A DNA stretch of 5,050 nucleotides from Desulfobacteraceae bacterium (GTDB taxonomy: Bacteria; Desulfobacterota; Desulfobacteria; Desulfobacterales; Desulfosalsimonadaceae). Location of the stretch: the NCBI GenBank assembly GCA_011389605.1, contig JAABTZ010000269.1, forward strand, positions 1-5,050, written 5' to 3'. This document shows, one piece after another, positions 1 to 5,050 of the stretch. Below the pieces are notes generated by a model. It saw only the letters and a program-made list of their open reading frames with translations, was not told the origin of the DNA and made no database searches. Every line of letters starts with the position of its first letter. The stretch's first letter is position 1. Position numbers and translations under genes: made by a program.

Positions 1-141
1 ACAATCGGTATCCTTACCCTGTTGATTCTGCTTTTGCTCATGGGTTTCGGCTACAGCGCCGGCGCAGCGGCTTTCCAATTGTGCCTGATTTTGGTTTTTT
101 CCCTGATCCCGGTTATCACGGCTGCTGTCACCCTGACCAAT
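1..141 (+). other. First transmembrane pair of the synthase
   Basis: Residues 1-47 are almost uncharged and hydrophobic. They form two probable membrane helices (about 1-20 and 26-46) separated by a short small-residue turn (GYSAGAA). The chain then turns polar and basic (TNWGLTRI, then PKLDFKD) just before the glycosyltransferase fold. In the Brucella enzyme, membrane segments I and II likewise sit directly before the GT84 domain, with the catalytic domains in the cytosol. By analogy this pair is a hairpin that returns the chain to the cytoplasm. Helix limits are estimated by eye. Confidence 0.8.
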
Positions 142-3100
142 TGGGGTCTTACCCGCATTGTATCCCCCCGGGTGCTGCCGAAACTCGACTTTAAGGACGG
201 CATTGCTGCCGATTGCCGCACTATCGTGGTGATCCCTGCCCTGCTAAGCGATACTGATGAAATCGACTCACTGCTGCGCCAGTTGGAGCTCCATTATCTG
301 GGCAATAGCGATCCTTGCCTCTTTTTTGCGCTGCTCACCGACCTGGCCGATGCGCCCGAAAAAGAGATCCCCGCTGACCGGGAGCTGATCGCAGAGGCCA
401 TCACCGGCACCGAACGCCTCAACCAGCGCTACGGCACATCGCCCGGAAACGAGGCAGGGCATTCGCCCTTTTTTCTTTTTCATCGGGAACGACTGTGGAA
501 TCCCAAAGAAGGCAAATGGATGGGATGGGAGCGCAAAAGAGGAAAGCTTGATGAATTCAACCGCCTGCTCAACGGAGACGAAAACACTTCCTATGTTATC
601 CGGATCGGGGATATGGCCGCCTTATCGGATATACGCTATGTCATCACCCTGGATGCCGATACCCTGCTGCCGCGCGAAACTGCCCGTCGCCTGATCGGAA
701 CCCTGGCTCACCCCTTAAACCGCGTCCGGTTCGATTCTCAAACAGGCGAAGGAATCACCGGGTATACGGTGCTTCAGCCAAGAACCGAAATTCATCCAGT
801 CAGTGCAAACCGGTCCTTTTTTTCGGCAATTTTTTCCGGAAGCAGCGGATTGGATCTGTATTCCACCGCAGCCTCAGACATTTACCAGGACCTTTTCGGC
901 GAAGGCATCTACATAGGCAAGGGCATCTATGATATTACCGCGTTTGAACATATCCTTTTCCGGCGGGTCCCGGATAACGCTTTGCTGAGCCATGATCTTC
1001 TGGAAGGCCTTCATGTCCGGGTCGGCCTGGTGACCGATATTGTTTTGCTCGAAGAATACCCGCCCGGTTATCCGGTGTATGCGCGCCGGCTGCATCGATG
1101 GGTTCGGGGGGACTGGCAGCTTCTGCCCTGGCTGTTGTTTCGCAAACCCCATCCCGAAGCCGTTTCCAGTCCCTACCGGATTTCACTGATCGGCCGCTGG
1201 AAAATTTTCGACAACCTGATAAGAAGCCTGTTTCAGCCGGCAATGCTCGTTTTGCTCATCGCCATATGGCTTTTGTTTTCCGGGCCGGTCATTGTGTGGA
1301 CACTGCTCGCTCTGCTGTTGTCGGCCATTCCGCTGGTACTTCAGGCAATAACACAACTTCCCTCTCATTTCCGGAATCGGACATCCCTGCGGGATACCGC
1401 GGCCAGTTTTCGGCTGTCGGGTTTGCGCTGGCTGCTGATGCTTGCATTTCTGCCCTATGAAGCCCTGATTACAATGGATGCCGTTTTCAGGACCCTTTAC
1501 CGGGTTTGGGTTTCACACAGGCGACTGCTGGAATGGACGACCTCGGCGACTACCGCCCGGGCGTTTGAAAATGAAAACAAATCAGGCCGGTTCTGGCAGC
1601 GGATGTGGGGCGCCCCGCTGGTTGCCGCAGGTGTTTTTTTCCTGGTAAGCGCCTTTAATCCCTTGGCGCTTTTCAGCGCTGCCCCGCTGCTGGTTGCATG
1701 GTTGCTTTCTCCATACATTGCCTATCGGATCAGCCTGCCCGCAGAGATAGAGCAGGAGATTCTGGAGACCGGCCAGCGTTACCAGCTTCGCCGTCTGGCC
1801 CGGCGTACCTGGTTTTTTTTCGAACAGTTTGTGGGTCCCGAAGATTACTGGCTCCCGCCGGATCATTTTCAGCAGTCCCCTCTGGGGCTTGTGGCCCACC
1901 GCACATCGCCCACCAATATCGGGCTTTTTCTACTGTCCACCCTGTCGGCCTACGATCTGGGATATATCGGTCTTCCCCTGCTCTCGACCCGTTTGCGAAA
2001 CACCATTGAGGCAATGGAAAAACTGGAGCGGCACCGGGGTCATTTTCTCAACTGGTATGAAACCCGCAGCATTCAGCCCCTTCAGCCAAGATATGTGTCC
2101 ACGGTTGACAGCGGAAATCTGGCCGCCTGCCTCCTGACACTTGGCCAGGGATGTGCTGGGCTGCAGAATGCCCCGATATTGCGCTGGCAGCAGTGTCAGG
2201 GCATCCTCGACACCCTTGATGTGCTCGACGACATTGTGTTGCATTTAAAAAAGGATGCCTACGAGGCGGTCAGTCCGGTGAAATCCCAGTGGGACCAGAT
2301 CCGAAACCATGTATTGGCCGTTCAGGACGAACCCAAGCAGTGGATATCTCTTCTGCATCAAATGGAAAAAGCGGTTTTGCCGGAACTCGACCGGCGCCTG
2401 GCCGACATGGTGGAAGCCAAAGGACATCTTTTGAACGCAGCTGATTTAAACACCCTGCGCCTGTGGACACAACGCATTCACTACCAGTTGCGCAATGCCC
2501 GGCGCGAAATTTTGAAACTCGCCCCATGGCTTTCCATGCTCGATGACGTACCTGCACTTTTGCAGTCGGACAAGACTGCAGCAGCCGAAGAATACAACGG
2601 GCTAAAGGGCTCGCTTCCGCTTATGCCGGCCCTTGATGAGATTGAGGAGATCTGCGGGTCTGCCCTTAAGCGCCTTGACCGGCTGCAAAAGGCACTCAGC
2701 ACAATGGAGGCCTCAGAGGAGCGCAGCCAGGCCATGGCGTGGTGTGCGGAACTCAAAGACAGCTTGCTGTCAGCGCAGGAAAACGCCGGATATATCCTTT
2801 CGGATTTCCGGGAAATCGGTCGCCACACAGAAGAAATGGTGGCGGCCATGGATTTCACGTTTCTGTTCAACCCCCGGCGCCAGCTTTTTCGGATCGGCTA
2901 CAACGTGGATGCAGACGCCATGGACGCCAATCACTATGATCTGATGGCCTCTGAGGCGCGTATTGCAAGCCTGGTAGCAATTGCCAAGGGAGATGTCCCC
3001 CAGAGCCACTGGCTGCATCTGTCCCGGCCCATGACCCGGGTGGATAATACACGATATCTGCTTTCCTGGAGCGGAAGTATGTTTGAATACCTCATGCCCG

Positions 3101-5050
3101 TTCTGCTGATGCGGGAAAACCCATTCACCCTTCTGGGACAAAGCGCCCGGGCCGCAGTGGAGCGCCAGATCGCTTACGGAAAGCAGAAAAAAGTGCCGTG
3201 GGGGGTTTCCGAGTCCGCGTATTACCGGTTCAATGCGGATATGCACTACCAATACCAGGCTTTCGGGGTGCCGGATCTGGGATTCAAAAGGGGGCTGGAA
3301 GAGGATCTGGTCATTGCCCCCTACGCGTCCCTGCTGGCGCTGTCAATCCGGCCCCGGGCCGTAGTGGACAATATTGCGGCGCTTATCAAACAAAATGGGC
3401 TCGGTACTTACGGCTTTTACGAGGCGCTGGACTACACGCCGTCACGGCTTTCCATGGGAGAGACGCAGGCCGTGATCCAATCCTTTTACAGCCATCACCA
3501 GGGCATGATTTTTTTGTCTCTGGCCAATTATCTCACCGACGGGAAGATGATCAACCGTTTCCACAGTGATTCCCGGATTCAAAGCGCAGATCTCCTGCTG
3601 CAGGAGAAATCCTCGAATCAGGCGCCGCTTGAAAAACTTCCGGAAATGCCGGCTGCCCGGCGACTGCCGGAAAAGCCGGAAATCGGGATGAATTCGTGGC
3701 CCGTGCCGGTGCATACCCCTTTTCCGCATGTCCATCTGCTCTCCAACGGCCATTACGGAGTGTTTATCACCGGCGCCGGGGGCGGTTTCAGCATGTGGGA
3801 GAAAACCGCCCTGACCCGGTGGCGCGCCGACACCACCCGCGACGACCGGGGAACCTGGATCTATGTATGCGACCAGGAGAGCGGTGAGCTCTGGTCGACC
3901 ACTTATCAGCCCGTCGGAAAGGCGCCAAACAAGGCCGAGGCTCATTTTTCACCCCATAAGGCCGACTTTCGAACGGAATTTCAAGACATTGTCCTTCACA
4001 CCGAAATCACCGTGCCGCCGGAGGATGCCATGGAAATCCGAAAGCTTACCATCACCAATCAAGGCAGTCAAACACGCCGTTTGTTTGCCGCCAGCTACGG
4101 GGAGGTGGTCCTTGCCCCGCCGGAAGTGGACCGCCGCCATCCGGCTTTTAACAAACTGTTTATTGAAAGTCGGTTTCTGGAAGAAATAAACGGGCTTTTC
4201 TTTCGGCGCCGCCCGCGCTCGGCAGACGAATCCCCGATTTTTTTGATCCACGGCCTTGTCCTCCCGGAAGGCACGGCGGCCACAGGCGCCCATGAAACCA
4301 ACCGGCTTCGGTTCCTGGGAAGGGGGCGGACGGTCCGCGAGCCCATATGGCCAAGGCAGGACAAGACCGGTGTGGGTAAAAGCAATGACGCCGCACTTGA
4401 TCCGATTATGTCTCTGGGCCAGGAGATCGAGCTGAAACCGAATCAGAATATCCAGATTGCATGGTTTACCCTGGCTGCAAACTCACAGGAACTGGCAATG
4501 AAAACCGCCGAACGCTGCCAAAGCCTGTCAGCCATGGATCACGCGTTTTCAGGGGCCAAAACGAAGACCCGATCGGAACTCCGGCAGCTGGAGCTTTCAA
4601 GTTCGGACCTGGTCTCCATTGAAAAGCTTCTTTCGGTTATGCTCTATCCGCACCCTGCCCTGCGGGCTGATCCGAAAACACTGGCGGCCAATACCAGGGG
4701 GCAGCCGGGGCTTTGGCCCCATGCCATATCCGGTGACAATCCCATCCTTCTGGTCCGCATCTCCGGCCAGGAGGGAACCGAAGTTGTCCAGGAGCTGCTT
4801 CGGGCGCATGCTTACTGGCGCAACCGCTGTTTTAAAATGGACCTGGTCATTGTCAACATGAAGGAGAGCGGATATGCCCAGGAACTGCAGGGGCAGCTGC
4901 ATCGGCTTTTCCAGCGCACCAACAGCGATGAATGGCTGAACCGGCGCGGGGGCATCTTTCTTTTGAATGCCGATCAGATGGAAGAAGCAGACCGCGTTTT
5001 GCTCGACACCGCGGCAAGGGGGATACTTGACGCGGATAAAGGGCCGCTGG
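1..5050 (+). CDS. ndvB: Cyclic beta-1,2-glucan synthase (NdvB/ChvB/Cgs family), internal fragment open at both ends
   Basis: This inner-membrane enzyme makes cyclic beta-1,2-glucan from UDP-glucose. Family members do initiation, elongation, phosphorolytic length control and ring closure in one polypeptide. The product is usually exported to the periplasm by an NdvA/ChvA-type ABC transporter and acts in osmotic adaptation and host interaction. Frame 1 reads through 1683 codons without a stop. The domain order is membrane pair, GT84, membrane region, glycoamylase-like domain, GH94, which is diagnostic of the family. Signature blocks seen include TLDADT (216-221), GKGIYD (306-311), LLSHDLLEG (328-336), RGDWQLLPW (369-377), LLEWTT (509-514), SPTNIGL (636-642), STVDSGNLA (700-708), SWSGSMFEYLMP (1022-1033), HHQGM (1165-1169), LLSNGHYGV (1246-1254) and AISGDNPILL (1576-1585). 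The true start lies upstream: the first in-frame ATG (base 40) falls within a membrane helix. No frameshift or missing block was seen. Family assignment is very secure. The gene symbol is by family, and the exact product (ring size, substituents) is not shown by the sequence. Confidence 0.96.
178..1185 (+). other. GT84 glucosyltransferase domain of the synthase
   Basis: This cytosolic GT-A-like domain adds glucose from UDP-glucose in beta-1,2 linkage. It opens with a beta-strand typical of nucleotide-sugar transferases (RTIVVIPALL, 74-83), followed by a helix and FFALLTDLAD (108-117). The block WMGWERKRGKLDEFNRLL (513 to 566 in bases, near residues 173-188) is characteristic of the family. 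The metal- and nucleotide-binding DxD is D218-A219-D220 at the end of strand YVITLDAD. Next come GKGIYDITAFE (306-316) and the probable third catalytic acidic residue D332 in LLSHDLLEG. The HRWVRGDW block (365-372) occupies the place of the QxxRW motif, with W367 35 residues after D332. This agrees with the D,D,D35Q(R,Q)xRW signature reported for the Brucella enzyme. The position corresponding to Gln appears to be R363 or L364. All three acidic residues are present, so activity is expected. Confidence 0.92.
1225..1728 (+). other. Second membrane region of the synthase, probably four segments
   Basis: Hydrophobic stretches occur at about residues 411-426, 428-448, 476-497 (weaker, containing P, E and D), 538-556 and 557-575. 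They separate the glycosyltransferase from the downstream domains. Two close-packed hairpins (411-448 and 538-575), with the first pair before GT84, give the six-segment topology reported for the Brucella homologue. On that reading the 476-497 stretch is amphipathic or re-entrant. The loop between the hairpins holds the conserved RLLEWTTSA block (508-516). The region has the usual role of anchoring the enzyme and perhaps passing the growing chain. The exact number of spans cannot be fixed by eye. Confidence 0.75.
1855..3660 (+). other. Glycoamylase-like cyclisation domain (GH144/GH189 type)
   Basis: This all-helical (alpha/alpha)6-barrel type domain (Pfam glycoamylase family in its second half) is related to GH144 endo-beta-1,2-glucanases. 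In a cyclic glucan synthase from Thermoanaerobacter it was shown to close the ring by transglycosylation (GH189). The first part carries AHRTSPTNIGL (632-642), RGHFLNWYETR (679-689) and YVSTVDSGNLA (698-708). A long helical insertion follows. The second part carries FLFNPRRQLFRIGYN (954-968), YDLMASEARIAS (979-990), SWSGSMFEYLMP (1022-1033), WGVSESAY (1067-1074), GFYEALDYT (1138-1146) and SHHQGM (1164-1169). The acidic candidates for catalysis are E985 (in ASEAR) and E1071 (in VSESA). Their spacing of 86 residues equals that between the two catalytic glutamates I recall for the Thermoanaerobacter enzyme. The domain appears intact. The boundaries are approximate. Confidence 0.88.
2158..2850 (+). 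other. Helical, coiled-coil-like insertion within the cyclisation region
   Basis: Residues about 720-950 lack conserved catalytic motifs. They are rich in Leu, Ala, Glu, Lys, Arg and Gln with heptad-like spacing, for example around 740-760, 820-840 and 877-945 (LKRLDRLQKALSTME and AELKDSLLSAQENA). I infer a bundle of long helices joining the N-terminal part (ending near STVDSGNLA) to the core part (starting near FLFNPRR). Family members have a poorly conserved helical stretch at the same place. No separate function can be assigned. Composition and codon use match the flanking domains, so it does not look like a foreign insert. Confidence 0.6.
3700..5050 (+). other. N-terminal part of the GH94 phosphorylase-like region, truncated by the window
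   Basis: The GH94 region of CGS controls chain length by phosphorolysis of beta-1,2-glucan before cyclisation. The first beta-supersandwich starts near residue 1240 with HVHLLSNGHYGVFITGAG (1243-1260). It continues through TRWRADTTRDDRGTW (1272-1286), MEIRKLTITNQGS (1344-1356), ASYGEVVLA (1364-1372), RRHPAFNKLFIES (1378-1390), FRRRPRS (1401-1407) and LDPIMSLGQ (1466-1474). A mostly helical stretch follows, with LRADPKTLAANTRGQPGLWP and the block AISGDNPILLVRI (1576-1588), then AHAYWRN, GYAQELQGQL and RGGIFLLNADQM. From knowledge of NdvB architecture, a second sandwich and the catalytic (alpha/alpha)6 barrel with the general-acid Asp should follow beyond base 5050. The phosphorolytic site therefore cannot be judged here. 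Confidence 0.9.

Noticed and set aside
40..42. In-frame ATG near the window start as a possible translation start
   Set aside because: It lies inside a hydrophobic helix, no convincing ribosome binding site precedes it, and open frame with membrane-helix character continues upstream to base 1. Family members have several hundred residues before this point.
1098..1460. Plus-strand open frames in the other frames (also 1698-2009, 3198-3569 and 3863-4189)
   Set aside because: They overlap the conserved frame-1 protein, have low-complexity Arg/Pro/Ala-rich translations and no family motifs. Frame 1 stays motif-rich throughout, so they are not frameshifted pieces.
1813..1820. Run of eight T bases that could be a slippage or sequencing-error site
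   Set aside because: The frame is continuous and family-like on both sides (RRTWFFFEQF), so there is no evidence of a frameshift or programmed slippage.
772..2091. Exact 12-base repeat CTTCAGCCAAGA at 772-783 and 2080-2091
   Set aside because: Both copies encode LQPR in frame within unrelated domains. A single short match in 5 kb of coding DNA is not convincing as a functional repeat.
3442..3945. A 167-codon open frame on the minus strand, and a 160-codon one at 2770-3252
   Set aside because: Both lie wholly antisense to conserved GH189/GH94 coding sequence. Their translations show no recognisable domain and are explained by the composition of the + strand gene.

Overview
The window lies entirely inside one very large gene on the + strand. 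Reading frame 1 is open from base 1 to base 5050 (1683 complete codons plus one extra base), with no stop codon and no sign of a frameshift. Both the start and the stop codon fall outside the window. Conserved motifs run through the whole translation and identify a cyclic beta-1,2-glucan synthase (CGS; NdvB/ChvB/Cgs family). This is a membrane-bound multidomain enzyme that polymerises glucose from UDP-glucose, trims the chain and closes it into a ring.

Layout, in residues counted from the window start: two membrane segments (about 1-47); a cytosolic GT84 glucosyltransferase domain with a DAD motif at 218-220 and an HRW/RGDW block at 365-372 (about 60-395); a second membrane region, probably four segments (about 410-575); a large all-helical glycoamylase-like cyclisation domain (GH144/GH189 type, about 620-1220) carrying a long helical, coiled-coil-like stretch (about 720-950); and the first part of the GH94 phosphorylase-like region that controls chain length (about 1235-1683, cut by the window edge). 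Compared with characterised alphaproteobacterial enzymes of about 2800-2900 residues, roughly 400 N-terminal and 750-800 C-terminal residues are probably missing.

The organism is a bacterium, probably Gram-negative, with moderately high GC and G/C-favouring third codon positions. The sequence differs from the Rhizobium/Agrobacterium/Brucella proteins as I remember them. An environmental or anaerobic proteobacterial or desulfobacterial lineage is possible, but this is a weak inference. There is no intergenic DNA, RNA gene, mobile element, CRISPR array or promoter that I can support. All other open frames on either strand look like shadows of this gene. I see no previously undescribed system. 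The points worth checking are the active-site residues of the cyclisation domain and an unusual version of the glycosyltransferase QxxRW motif.
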